A DNA stretch of 64,000 nucleotides, taken from the NCBI RefSeq assembly GCF_024448985.1, contig NZ_JAMOII010000008.1, positions 87,290 through 151,289 of the forward strand, written 5' to 3'. This stretch comes from Stutzerimonas stutzeri (lineage in GTDB: Bacteria > Pseudomonadota > Gammaproteobacteria > Pseudomonadales > Pseudomonadaceae). Numbering within the stretch: the stretch's first letter is position 1; each line of letters begins with the position of its first letter. Shown here one piece after another: positions 22,554 through 32,883 of the stretch. The position numbers and the translations under genes are program-made. Below the pieces are notes generated by a model, which did not search any database, had not been told where the DNA came from, and saw nothing but the letters and a program-made list of their open reading frames with translations.

Positions 22554-23822
22554 ATGAAACGCCGTCCTCTACTGAATTCCACCCTTGCCGCCAGTGCCCT
22601 GATGCTCAGCGGCCTGTTCCCCTTCACCCTGCAGGCCGCCGAGACCATTAAGGTCGGCATCCTGCATTCGCTGTCCGGCACCATGGCCATTTCGGAGACG
22701 TCGCTGAAAGACATGGCGCTGATGACCATCGACGAGATCAATGCCAAGGGCGGCGTGCTCGGCAAGCAACTCGAGCCGGTGGTCGTCGATCCGGCTTCCA
22801 ACTGGCCGCTGTTCGCCGAGAAAGGCCGTCAGCTGCTGACTCAAGACAAGGTCGCGGTGACCTTCGGTTGCTGGACCTCGGTGTCGCGCAAATCCGTGCT
22901 GCCAGTCTATGAAGAGCTCAACGGCCTGCTGTTCTACCCCGTCCAGTACGAAGGCGAAGAGCTGTCACCCAACGTCTTCTATACCGGCGCAGCGCCCAAC
23001 CAGCAGGCCATCCCGGCGGTCGAGTACCTGATGAGCGAAGACGGCGGCAGCGCCGAGCGCTTCTTCCTGCTCGGCACCGACTACGTCTACCCACGTACCA
23101 CCAACAAGATCCTGCGCGCGTTCCTGATCAGCAAGGGCGTGCCGGAATCCAGCATCGAGGAGGTCTACACTCCCTTCGGTCACAGCGATTACCAGACCAT
23201 CGTCGCCAACATCAAGAAGTTCTCCGTCGGCGGCAAGACCGCCGTGGTGTCGACCATCAACGGCGACTCCAACGTGCCCTTCTACAAGGAGCTGGCCAAC
23301 CAGGGCCTGGACGCCACCGAGGTGCCGGTGGTGGCCTTCTCCGTGGGTGAAGAAGAGCTGCGCGGCATCGACACCAAGCCGCTGGTGGGCCACCTGGCCG
23401 CCTGGAACTACTTCCAGTCGGTGGAAAACCCGGTCAACACCGAGTTCGTCAGCAAATGGAAGGCCTACGCCAAGGCCAAGAACCTGCCGGGCGCTGACAA
23501 GGCGGTGACCAACGATCCGATGGAAGCCACCTACGTGGGCATCCACATGTGGGCGCAAGCGGTGGAGAAAGCCGGCACAACCGATGTTGGCAAAGTGCGC
23601 GATGCACTGGCTGGCCAGACCTTCGATGCACCGAGCGGCTACACCCTGACCATGGACGAAAAGAACCACCACTTGCACAAGCCGGTAATGATCGGCGAAG
23701 TCCAGGACGACGGGCAGTTCTCGGTGGTCTGGGAAACCGAAAGCCCACTCCGTGCACAACCGTGGAGTCCTTATATCCCAGGCAACGACGCGAAGCCGGA
23801 TTACGCGGTGAAGTCGAACTGA
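22554..23822 (+). CDS. urtA: Urea ABC transporter substrate-binding protein
   Basis: This 422-residue periplasmic protein has a signal peptide of about 28 residues (cleavage after LQA) followed by AETIKVGILHSLSGTMAISE, the hallmark of UrtA. It binds urea and presents it to UrtBC. Family motifs VTFGCWTSVSRKSVLPV and DYVYPRTTN are present and the length is normal. A sigma-54 promoter lies 67 bp upstream, so expression is likely tied to nitrogen status. urtB follows after a 200-bp gap with palindromic repeats. Confidence 0.96.
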   Translation: MKRRPLLNSTLAASALMLSGLFPFTLQAAETIKVGILHSLSGTMAISETSLKDMALMTIDEINAKGGVLGKQLEPVVVDPASNWPLFAEKGRQLLTQDKVAVTFGCWTSVSRKSVLPVYEELNGLLFYPVQYEGEELSPNVFYTGAAPNQQAIPAVEYLMSEDGGSAERFFLLGTDYVYPRTTNKILRAFLISKGVPESSIEEVYTPFGHSDYQTIVANIKKFSVGGKTAVVSTINGDSNVPFYKELANQGLDATEVPVVAFSVGEEELRGIDTKPLVGHLAAWNYFQSVENPVNTEFVSKWKAYAKAKNLPGADKAVTNDPMEATYVGIHMWAQAVEKAGTTDVGKVRDALAGQTFDAPSGYTLTMDEKNHHLHKPVMIGEVQDDGQFSVVWETESPLRAQPWSPYIPGNDAKPDYAVKSN

Positions 23823-23840
23823 TTTCGTCTCTGTAGCCAT

Positions 23841-23975
23841 CGTAGGGTGGGTCGAGCGGCGTTCCGCTTCAGCCCACCGCTACCTGACGACGCATTGAAG
23901 CAAGACGTTTTCGCCCGGTCATTGGTGGGCTTCAGCCCACCGAAGGAGGCCGTGGTGGGCTGAAGCCCACCCTAC
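23841..23975. repeat. Palindromic repeats between urtA and urtB
   Basis: Three elements share GGTGGGCT and AGCCCACC: a split one at 23841-23878, GGTGGGCTTCAGCCCACC at 23924-23941, and GGTGGGCTGAAGCCCACC with a CCTACG edge at about 23954-23975. They could form hairpins that reduce transcription into urtB or stabilise urtA mRNA. Confidence 0.8.
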
Positions 23976-24026
23976 GGAAGCCTCCTGAACCTCGGCGACT
24001 TTGCCGCTTTTCCAGAGGTAACTGCC

Positions 24027-25592
24027 TTGTACCGACTTTTCCTCCTGCTCCTGCCCCTGCTTGCCCTGCCCTGGACGGCTCAGGCCGGAGACTCAGCCGA
24101 CTACGCCAGCGCCAGCCCGGCGCAGCAGGCGAAACTGCTGGAACGCTGGGCCATCTCGCCAGTCCCTGAGCGCCTGCCGCTGATCGAAGCGCTGCGCGCC
24201 AATCGCGTCGCCATCGATAAGAACAAGTCGCCCTTCATCGAAGAGAACGGTGACTACCGCGCCCTCGAAGGCGATGCCAAACCGGTCGGCACGCCGAAGA
24301 AGCTGCGTTTGAATAACCGCCTGCGCGGCTTGCTCAATACCGCGCTGGCCAGCCATCAGCTGTTCTCCGACGCCCCGTTGCAACGCCTCAGCGCTGCCAA
24401 GCGCCTGCAGCGCAGCGGCCAGCCGGAACAGCTGCCGCTCCTGCAACAGCGGCTCGAAGCCGAAGATGATCCGGCCGTACGCGAAGCCCTCACACTGGCT
24501 CTGGCCAACCTCCAGCTGAGCGCTGAGGACTCCGCTGTGCGCCTGGCCGCCGTCCGCCTGCTGGGCGAAACCGGTGCGCCGCTGGCGCGGGTACGCCTGG
24601 AGAACTTACTGGCCGACGAAGCGGAAACCGACGCGGATGTGCGCAAGGCCGCCGAGACCAGCCTGGTCCAGGTCAAACGCAAGCTGCTGATCGGCGAACT
24701 GCTCGGCCAGGCCTTCAGCGGTTTGTCGCTAGGCTCGATCCTGCTGCTCGCCGCGCTGGGCCTGGCCATCACCTTCGGCCTGTTGGGCGTAATCAACATG
24801 GCCCACGGCGAGATGCTGATGCTCGGCGCCTACGCGACCTACATGGTGCAGGTGCTGATGGCGCGGCTGGCGCCGGATGCCCTGGCGTTCTATCCACTTG
24901 TCGCGCTGCCGGTAGCCTTCTTTGTCACCGCTGCCGTCGGTATGGCACTGGAACGCACCGTGATCCGACACCTTTATGGCCGACCGCTGGAAACCCTGCT
25001 GGCGACCTGGGGCATCAGCCTGATCCTGATCCAGCTGGTGCGCGTGCTGTTCGGCGCGCAAAACGTGGAAGTCGCCAACCCAGGCTGGCTGTCAGGCGGG
25101 TTACAGGTGTTGCCGAACCTGGTTTTGCCCTACAACCGCATGGTGATCATCGGCTTTGCGCTGTTCGTGGTGCTGCTGACCTGGCTGCTGCTGAACAAGA
25201 CCCGCCTGGGCCTGAACGTGCGTGCTGTGACCCAGAACCGCAACATGGCCGCCTGCTGCGGCGTGCCGACTGGGCGCATCGACATGATGGCTTTCGGGCT
25301 CGGTTCGGGGATTGCCGGGTTGGGTGGCGTGGCGCTGAGTCAGATAGGCAACGTCGGCCCGGACCTGGGCCAGGGCTACATCATCGATTCGTTCCTGGTG
25401 GTGGTGCTCGGTGGTGTTGGCCAGCTGGCCGGCAGCATCTTCGCCGCCTTCGGCCTGGGCATCGCCAACAAGATCCTCGAACCGCAGATCGGCGCGGTGC
25501 TGGGCAAGATCCTCATCCTTGCGCTGATCATCCTGTTCATCCAGAAGCGCCCGCAGGGGCTGTTCGCGCTGAAAGGGAGGGTGATCGATTGA
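24027..25592 (+). CDS. urtB: Urea ABC transporter permease UrtB
   Basis: This 521-residue protein has a signal peptide (MYRLFLLLLPLLALPWTAQA), a helical HEAT-like region of about 200 residues in the periplasm, and then a LivH-type permease domain from about residue 225 (GLAITFGLLGVINMAHGEML). The N-terminal extension is typical of UrtB and distinguishes it from branched-chain amino acid permeases. The start is TTG at 24027, which has AGAGG eight bases upstream and begins exactly at the signal peptide; no ATG fits. It transports urea together with UrtC. Confidence 0.94.
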   Translation: MYRLFLLLLPLLALPWTAQAGDSADYASASPAQQAKLLERWAISPVPERLPLIEALRANRVAIDKNKSPFIEENGDYRALEGDAKPVGTPKKLRLNNRLRGLLNTALASHQLFSDAPLQRLSAAKRLQRSGQPEQLPLLQQRLEAEDDPAVREALTLALANLQLSAEDSAVRLAAVRLLGETGAPLARVRLENLLADEAETDADVRKAAETSLVQVKRKLLIGELLGQAFSGLSLGSILLLAALGLAITFGLLGVINMAHGEMLMLGAYATYMVQVLMARLAPDALAFYPLVALPVAFFVTAAVGMALERTVIRHLYGRPLETLLATWGISLILIQLVRVLFGAQNVEVANPGWLSGGLQVLPNLVLPYNRMVIIGFALFVVLLTWLLLNKTRLGLNVRAVTQNRNMAACCGVPTGRIDMMAFGLGSGIAGLGGVALSQIGNVGPDLGQGYIIDSFLVVVLGGVGQLAGSIFAAFGLGIANKILEPQIGAVLGKILILALIILFIQKRPQGLFALKGRVID

Positions 25593-25625
25593 TGCCGCCA
25601 TCGCCCCACCGCCTGCCGCATCGCC

Positions 25626-25787
25626 GTAGGAGCGAGCTTGCTCGCGAACCGAGCTACGCGCCGAATTGCGGGACGATCCTACGCAGGGTTGTCGCGCAAG
25701 ATTTCCGCTGCGTTGCGCCACGCCTTTCATGCGTAACGGCTTACGTTCAGATACCAACCCTTTGTTCGCGAGCAAGCTCGCTCCTAC
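25626..25787. repeat. Inverted pair of REP elements
   Basis: The 23-bp element starting GTAGGAGCGAGCTTGCTCGC at 25626-25648 recurs as its exact reverse complement at 25765-25787. The pair flanks 116 bp without a gene, between urtB and urtC. This is a classic doublet arrangement of the Pseudomonas REP family. The second element touches the urtC ribosome binding site region. Confidence 0.9.
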
Positions 25788-25800
25788 AGGAGAGCTGCGC

Positions 25801-26876
25801 ATGAACCAGCCACTCACGCTCACCGCCGCGCAGAAAGCCGGCCCAACACTCACCGCCGTCGCCCTCGGCGTGGTACTCGCCATTCTGCTGGCCATGCCGC
25901 TGCTGCACCTGCTTCCGGCGGACAATGCCTTCCACGTCTCGGCCTACACCCTGACGCTGGTCGGCAAGATCCTCTGCTACGCCATCGTCGCCCTGGCGCT
26001 GGATTTGGTCTGGGGTTACGCGGGACTGTTGTCCCTCGGCCACGGACTGTTCTTCGCGCTTGGCGGTTACGCCATGGGCATGTACCTGATGCGAGAAAGC
26101 GCTGGCGACGGGCTGCCCGCGTTCATGAACTTCCTCGCCTGGACCGAGTTGCCCTGGTATTGGTACGGCACCTCGAGCTTTCTCTGGGCGATGTGCCTGG
26201 TGGTACTGGTGCCAGGTTTGCTGGCGTTCGTCTTCGGCTTTTTTGCCTTCCGCTCGCGAATCAAAGGCGTGTACTTCTCGATCATGACCCAGGCGCTGAC
26301 CTTCGCCGGCATGCTGTTGTTCTTTCGTAACGAGACAGGCTTCGGCGGCAACAACGGTTTCACCGGTTTTACTCGCATCCTCGGCTTTGACATCACAGCG
26401 CCGGCAACCCGTGCGGCGTTGTTCCTCGCAACCGTGTTGCTGCTGACCGGCAGCCTGCTGCTGGGTTGGCAACTCGCTCGCAGCAAGTTCGGCCGAGTGC
26501 TGACCGCGCTACGCGACGCGGAGAACCGCCTGATGTTCTGCGGCTACGATCCACGCGGCTACAAGCTGTTCATCTGGACGTTATCAGCGGTGCTCTGTGG
26601 TCTGGCCGGGGCGCTCTACGTGCCGCAGGTCGGCATCATCAACCCCAGCGAAATGGCGCCGACGCAATCCATCGAGGCCGCCGTCTGGGTTGCCCTCGGC
26701 GGTCGCGGCACGCTGATCGGGCCGCTGCTCGGCGCCGGCATCGTCAACGGCATGAAGAGCTGGTTCACCGTGGCCTTCCCTGAGTACTGGCTGTTCGCCC
26801 TCGGTGCGCTGTTCATCGTTGTCACCCTGTACCTGCCCAAGGGAGTCATCGGCCTGCTGCGCAAGGAGAAACAGCA

Positions 26877-26880
<4 letters not shown>
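25801..26880 (+). CDS. urtC: Urea ABC transporter permease UrtC
   Basis: This 359-residue LivM-type membrane protein pairs with UrtB. Recognisable stretches are DLVWGYAGLLSLGHGLFFALG and EAAVWVALGGRGTLIGPLLGA. The ATG at 25801 (MNQPLTLTAAQ) has GGAG nine bases upstream; the frame extends back through the REP doublet but that part is not protein-like. Its stop overlaps the urtD start (ATGA), showing coupled translation. Confidence 0.95.
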
Positions 26881-27689
<809 letters not shown>

Positions 27690-27770
27690 GCGACTCAACG
27701 GGAGGTGATCCCGGCGTCGTTCACCCTCCAAGGTCGCATCAAGGTGGATGGATAGAGCGTCCGCCGAACG

Positions 27771-27822
27771 TAGGGTGGATAACGCCGCAGGCTTACCACC
27801 GAAAACGGCGAAGCCTTTTCCA
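27771..27822. repeat. REP-like element between urtD and urtE
   Basis: GTAGGGTGGATAACGCCGCA and AACGGCGAAGCCTTTTCC are both shared, in part, with the repeats at 59862, 60094 and 61846. It is an isolated copy of that family. Confidence 0.7.
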
Positions 27823-27850
27823 TGCGTAATGACGAAACAAGGACATCGAC

Positions 27851-28549
27851 ATGCTGCAAGTCCAACAACTGCATCAGTATTACGGCGGCAGCCATATCCT
27901 CCGCGGCCTGTCGTTCGACGCCCGGATCGGCGAAGTCACCTGCCTGCTGGGCCGCAACGGCGTCGGCAAGACCACCCTGCTCAAGTGTCTGATGGGCCTG
28001 ATTCCCGCCAAGGAAGGTGCGGTGAACTGGGAAGGCAAACCGATCACTGGTTTCAAGCCGCACCAGCGCGTGCACGCCGGGATCGCTTACGTGCCGCAGG
28101 GGCGCGAAATCTTCGGGCGACTGACCGTCGAGGAAAACCTACTGATGGGCCTGTCCCGTTTCAGCGCCAAGGAAGCGAAAGAGGTTCCCGAGTTCATTTA
28201 CGAGCTGTTCCCAGTCCTCAAGGAGATGAAGCACCGCCGCGGCGGCGATCTCTCGGGCGGTCAACAGCAACAACTGGCCATCGGCCGCGCACTGGCGAGC
28301 AAGCCGCGCCTGTTGATCCTCGACGAGCCCACCGAAGGCATTCAGCCCTCGGTGATCAAGGAGATTGGCGTGGTGATCAAGAAACTCGCCGCCCGCGGCG
28401 ACATGGCGATCCTGCTGGTGGAGCAGTTCTACGACTTCGCCGCCGAGCTGGCCGACCAGTATCTGGTGATGAGCCGCGGCGAAATCATTCAGCAGGGCCG
28501 GGGCGAGACGATGGAGGCCGACGGGGTGCGCGGGCTGGTAGCGATCTGA
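27851..28549 (+). CDS. urtE: Urea ABC transporter ATP-binding protein UrtE
   Basis: This 232-residue LivF-type ATPase has Walker A GRNGVGKT, signature LSGGQQQQLAIGRAL and Walker B LLILDEPTEG. It completes the UrtABCDE importer. It begins MLQVQQLHQYYGGSHIL with a modest AAGGA upstream of the ATG and is separated from urtD by about 160 bp containing a REP-like element. It is the last gene of the urea locus. Confidence 0.95.
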   Translation: MLQVQQLHQYYGGSHILRGLSFDARIGEVTCLLGRNGVGKTTLLKCLMGLIPAKEGAVNWEGKPITGFKPHQRVHAGIAYVPQGREIFGRLTVEENLLMGLSRFSAKEAKEVPEFIYELFPVLKEMKHRRGGDLSGGQQQQLAIGRALASKPRLLILDEPTEGIQPSVIKEIGVVIKKLAARGDMAILLVEQFYDFAAELADQYLVMSRGEIIQQGRGETMEADGVRGLVAI

Positions 28550-28814
28550 AGGACGCGGTATCGATTAGCGTTCTGCCAAAACCAAGCCCGCTTCGGTGAG
28601 CCGGATGCCGCTGCGTTCCACCGGTACACCCGCCTCCAAGATAGAGTGAGCTCACGCGCTGTCAGAGAAATTGGTGCTTTCGAATAGGGTCAGTGCAGCG
28701 AACGGCGAATGCAACGCTGTGCTGACCTGAGCGGCCGCGACCACACCCGGTCGCTGCCCCAATCGCAAGCATCAATCGCGCCTACGGGCACCGTTTCACC
28801 AGACGGTATGGCAC

Positions 28815-31439
28815 ATGAGCAAGGCTCCACCATCGCAAACCGGCAATCTCGCCGAGATCTGGTTCGCCAGCCGTGGCTGGCAGCCCTTTCCATTCCAGCA
28901 GGACGTCTGGCAAGCCGTGCAGAACGGCGAATCCGGTCTGCTCCACGCCACCACCGGTTCGGGCAAAACCTACGCCGTCTGGCTAGGCGCACTGAACCGC
29001 TTTGCGCCTGCACAAGTCCTGCCGGCGAGCGAATTACACGCCCCGCCCAGAGCATCAGACAAGCCCGCCCCGCTCACCGTCCTCTGGATCACCCCCATGC
29101 GTGCGCTGGCGGCCGACACGGCCCGCGCCCTGCAGGCTCCGCTGGACGACTTCGGCATCAACTGGGGTATCGGTCTGCGCACCGGCGATACCACCGGCGC
29201 CGAACGCGCGCGACAAAATCGTCGCCTACCCAGTGCGCTGGTTACCACGCCGGAAAGTCTGACACTGCTGCTGACCCGCGCTGACGCGCGGCAGGCTTTC
29301 GGCCACCTGCGCATGGTGATTGTGGATGAATGGCACGAGCTGCTGGGCAACAAGCGCGGCGTCCAGCTGCAACTGGCGTTAGCTCGGCTCCGCAGCTGGA
29401 TGCCAGAGCTGATCGTCTGGGGCCTCTCAGCCACGTTGGGGAATCAACCGCATGCGCTGGAGGTGCTGCTGCATCCGGGCACGGGTCGGTTGGTGCAAGG
29501 CAGAATCGACAAGCAACTGCGCGTCGACACGCTGCTCCCCCCGAGTATCGAGCGCTTTCCCTGGGCCGGACATCTGGGCCTGCGCATGCTGCCGCAGGTG
29601 GTCGAGGAGATCGAATCGGCCGCCACCACACTGGTATTTACCAACACCCGCTCGCAATCCGAACTCTGGTACCAGGCCATCCTCGAAGCGCGGCCGGACT
29701 GGGCCGGACTGATCGCCCTTCACCACGGCTCGCTGGCCCGCGAGGTGCGCGACTGGGTCGAACTGGGTCTTAAGCAAGGTGCGCTGAAGGCCGTCGTCTG
29801 CACATCGAGCTTGGATCTGGGGGTCGACTTCCTGCCGGTAGAGCGTGTGCTGCAAATCGGCTCACCGAAAGGCGTGGCGCGGCTGATGCAGCGTGCCGGG
29901 CGCTCCGGACACGCACCGGGTCGGACGTCCAGGGTCACGCTGGTGCCGACGCACAGCGTCGAAGTAGTCGAAGCCGCTGCCGCCCAGGTCGCCATTGCCG
30001 AACGCCGCATCGAGGCCCGCAGCGCACCGCATCGGCCTCTCGACGTGCTGGTCCAGCACTTGGTCAGTATGGCCTTGGGCGGCGGTTTTCGACCGGACGA
30101 ATTGCTCGCCGAAGTGCGCCAGGCTTGGTCGTACCGCGATCTGGACGAAGACCAGTGGCAATGGGCGCTGGCTTTCGTCCGCCACGGTGGGCATTCGCTG
30201 ACGGCCTACCCGGATTATCAACGCGTCGAGCCGGACGATACCGGCCTCTGGAAGGTACCGAGCAAACGCGTCGCTCTGCGCCATCGCATGAGCATCGGCA
30301 CCATCGTCAGCGATGCCAGCCTGATAGTGAAATTCTGGGCTAAGGGCGGCAGCGGTCGCTCGCTGGGCACCATCGAAGAAGGCTTCATCGCCCGCCTGCG
30401 CCCGGGTGACAACTTTCTTTTCGGCGGGCGCCTGTTGGAGCTGGTGCGTGTCGAGAACATGACCGTTTACGTCAGCCGCGCCACGGGCAAGAAAGCTGCG
30501 GTGCCGCGGTGGAATGGCGGACGCATGCCCTTGTCCAGCGAGCTCGCCGATGCGGTGGTCGAGCAGCTGGGCGCCGCCTCGCGTGGCCAGTTCGCCAGCC
30601 CGGAGATGCGCCTGGTCGAGCCCTTGCTGCGGGTACAGCTGGATTGGTCGGCGCTGCCTACCGAAACCACGCTACTGGCCGAGGTAATGAAGTCCCGTGA
30701 AGGCTGGCACCTGTTCCTCTATCCCTTCGCTGGCCGCCACGTGCACCTCGGGCTCGCCAGTCTGCTGGCCTGGCGCATGGGGCAACGGCAGCCGCTGACC
30801 TTTTCCATCGCCGTCAACGACTACGGTTTCGAACTGCTCTCGGCCACTGAAGTAGATTGGCTGCACTGGCTGACGCCGGCCTTGTTCAGCCAAAAGGATC
30901 TGTTGCATGACGTACTCGCCAGCCTCAACGCGGGCGAACTGGCGCGCCGACGGTTTCGCGAGATTGCCCGTATTGCCGGGCTGGTGTTCTCCGGTTATCC
31001 CGGTGCGCAAAAAAGCGCCCGCCAGTTGCAGGCATCCAGCGGGCTGTTTTTTGATGTGTTCCGCCAGTACGACCCAGCCAATCTGTTATTGACCCAAGCC
31101 GAGGAAGAGGTGCTGCGACAGGAACTGGAGGTTGAGCGATTGGAACAAACCCTGAACCGGCTGAAGCAACGTCAGCTGGACGTCCATGTGGTCAAACGCA
31201 CCACGCCATTGGCCTTCCCACTGATGGTCGAACGATTCCGCGAAAGCATGAGCACGGAAAAACTGGCCGATCGCATTCGGCGGATGGTGGCCGAGTTGGA
31301 CAAGGCGGCGGGACCTGGCGGCTATCAGCCAGAAGCAAACGCCAGCATCGCGGTGGAGCGCGAAACCAGCCCAAAGCGCAAACCGCGCGCGACCAAGGAT
31401 GGTACGCCGAGGCCGAAGAAGGCGAAGCGCTCCAGTTGA
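28815..31439 (+). CDS. Ligase-associated DEXH-box helicase (Lhr-like)
   Basis: This 874-residue SF2 helicase has Walker A TGSGKT (47-52), motif Ia TPMRALA, DEWH box (171-174), motif III SATLGN and motif VI RAGRSGH. An Lhr-type winged-helix/core C-terminal region follows, and a lysine-arginine-rich tail ends the protein. It is shorter than Lhr itself and matches the type found with an ATP-dependent ligase, exonuclease and phosphoesterase. The exonuclease and ligase are here at 9.9-12.7 kb, the phosphoesterase directly downstream. It likely unwinds DNA in a repair pathway, which remains poorly defined. Confidence 0.9.
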   Translation: MSKAPPSQTGNLAEIWFASRGWQPFPFQQDVWQAVQNGESGLLHATTGSGKTYAVWLGALNRFAPAQVLPASELHAPPRASDKPAPLTVLWITPMRALAADTARALQAPLDDFGINWGIGLRTGDTTGAERARQNRRLPSALVTTPESLTLLLTRADARQAFGHLRMVIVDEWHELLGNKRGVQLQLALARLRSWMPELIVWGLSATLGNQPHALEVLLHPGTGRLVQGRIDKQLRVDTLLPPSIERFPWAGHLGLRMLPQVVEEIESAATTLVFTNTRSQSELWYQAILEARPDWAGLIALHHGSLAREVRDWVELGLKQGALKAVVCTSSLDLGVDFLPVERVLQIGSPKGVARLMQRAGRSGHAPGRTSRVTLVPTHSVEVVEAAAAQVAIAERRIEARSAPHRPLDVLVQHLVSMALGGGFRPDELLAEVRQAWSYRDLDEDQWQWALAFVRHGGHSLTAYPDYQRVEPDDTGLWKVPSKRVALRHRMSIGTIVSDASLIVKFWAKGGSGRSLGTIEEGFIARLRPGDNFLFGGRLLELVRVENMTVYVSRATGKKAAVPRWNGGRMPLSSELADAVVEQLGAASRGQFASPEMRLVEPLLRVQLDWSALPTETTLLAEVMKSREGWHLFLYPFAGRHVHLGLASLLAWRMGQRQPLTFSIAVNDYGFELLSATEVDWLHWLTPALFSQKDLLHDVLASLNAGELARRRFREIARIAGLVFSGYPGAQKSARQLQASSGLFFDVFRQYDPANLLLTQAEEEVLRQELEVERLEQTLNRLKQRQLDVHVVKRTTPLAFPLMVERFRESMSTEKLADRIRRMVAELDKAAGPGGYQPEANASIAVERETSPKRKPRATKDGTPRPKKAKRSS

Positions 31440-31807
31440 AAGTTTTCACGCAGAGTCCTGGTCGTCGAGGCAGAGCATTGCCAGCGCGTTGCCACGCAGA
31501 GCGTGGGAACGATCAAAGAGCTTCGCCCCAAGGTCGGGCCTCCCACCAAGCCGCAAGTACGCCCGATTCTGTGAGAGGCGCGCCCCCGCGGCGAAAACGG
31601 ACCTTCTACCAGCTCGGAACGATCAAAGAGCTTCGCCCCGAGGTCGGGCCTCCCACAAAAGCCGCAGGTACGCCCCGATTCTGTGGGAGGCGCGCCCCCG
31701 CGGCGAAAGCGGACCTTCTGCCAGCACGGAAAGTAAAAGCCTCGCCTGAGGTCGTGCCACCAACTGGCACATGAGAACACTCGCACGCCCGCGATACACT
31801 TCCCCGC
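31440..31807. repeat. Two tandem copies of a 110-bp unit
   Basis: GGAACGATCAAAGAGCTTCG occurs at 31506 and again at 31616, and the following about 100 bp are over 90% alike by eye. The unit contains inverted segments (GGTCGGGCCTCCCAC and GTGGGAGGCGCGCC). The array sits between the helicase and phosphoesterase genes. No gene is seen in this stretch; open frames are products of the repeats. Confidence 0.85.
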
Positions 31808-32464
31808 ATGACGCCACATCTACCTATCGAACTGGAACAGACCGAGCTCTGGCTGCTCGCCGACAAGGCCATCTACTGGCCGGAACAGCGGGCACTCCTG
31901 ATCGCCGATATCCATTTCGGCAAGGCCGCCGCGTATCGACGCCTCGGCCAGCCGGTCCCGCACGGCACGACTCAAACCAACCTGCAGCGACTGGATGCGC
32001 TACTGGCCCGCTATCGGTGTGAGCAGCTGATATTCCTGGGCGATTTCCTGCACGCACCGGAATCGCAGACACCAGCCATCCTTGCGCAACTGCACGCATG
32101 GCGCGACGGGTACCCAGCGCTCGCCATCACCCTGATCCGTGGCAACCACGACCGCCGCGCCGGCGACCCGCCTTCCACCCTCGGCATGACCGTGGTTCCC
32201 GAACCCCTGCTGCTCGGCCCGTTCGCTCTGCAACACGAACCCGACCCGCATCCCACCCATCATGTACTGGCTGGCCATCTGCACCCGGCGTTCCGCCTCA
32301 ATGGGCGCGGGCGCCAGTCGTTGCGCCTGCCCTGTTTTTGCATCGGCGAGCGGCTGAGTTTGCTGCCGGCCTTCGGCAGTTTCACCGGAATGATGGAGGT
32401 CGACGCCGACCCGGGCCGGCGTCTGTTCGTGGTTGGGGATGACTGTGTGTGGCGGGTGGCTTGA
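31808..32464 (+). CDS. pdeM: Ligase-associated metallophosphoesterase
   Basis: This 218-residue calcineurin-like phosphoesterase has all metal motifs: ADIHFGK (D34, H36), LGDFLHA, RGNHDRR and AGHLHP. It is the fourth member of the ligase-associated set, whose phosphoesterase or nuclease substrate is not firmly known. It lies downstream of the DEXH helicase after a tandem repeat and is convergent with the small gene at 32474. No good ribosome binding site is seen before the ATG. Confidence 0.88.
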   Translation: MTPHLPIELEQTELWLLADKAIYWPEQRALLIADIHFGKAAAYRRLGQPVPHGTTQTNLQRLDALLARYRCEQLIFLGDFLHAPESQTPAILAQLHAWRDGYPALAITLIRGNHDRRAGDPPSTLGMTVVPEPLLLGPFALQHEPDPHPTHHVLAGHLHPAFRLNGRGRQSLRLPCFCIGERLSLLPAFGSFTGMMEVDADPGRRLFVVGDDCVWRVA

Positions 32465-32473
32465 GCCCGGCGT

Positions 32474-32707
32474 TCAGGCCTCGGAAATACCAGTCACGGT
32501 AATACCGAAGCGTTCGGCCAAGCGTGTGGCGGGTGTCTCCTCGATATCCGGATCATGCTCATAGGCGTCTTCCTCACCGGCATAATCCTGTTCCGCCTTG
32601 CGAGTGACCAGTTCTACGGCCTCGTCGATGTCCGGCTGATGCTCGGATTCGGTACGGAGGATGGAGGTATTGCCGTCTTTGCTGTACGCGATGATCCAGG
32701 TCGTCAT
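32474..32707 (-). CDS. Small acidic hypothetical protein
   Basis: This 77-residue protein begins MTTWIIAYSKDGNTSILRTE and is rich in aspartate and glutamate (for example EEDAYEHDPDIEE). The ATG is preceded by AGGGGG at suitable spacing, which supports real translation. I do not recognise the family. It is convergent with the phosphoesterase gene, nine bases from its stop. No membrane segment or signal peptide is present. Confidence 0.65.
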   Translation of the reverse strand: MTTWIIAYSKDGNTSILRTESEHQPDIDEAVELVTRKAEQDYAGEEDAYEHDPDIEETPATRLAERFGITVTGISEA

Positions 32708-32883
32708 GAGTGCCCCCTTATTCTTAGCGCCTTCGGCATTGCTCGCCGAAATGGGCGTTGCTTTGTTTAGAGCCTAGCCCCTTGCGTTCAGTTCTGCCGC
32801 TCGCGCTTGTTCGGACGACCTGCCGAACGGTCTGAACAGGGCCATCGAGCGCCGGTCATCGATAGATAGCCGGAGACCAAACC

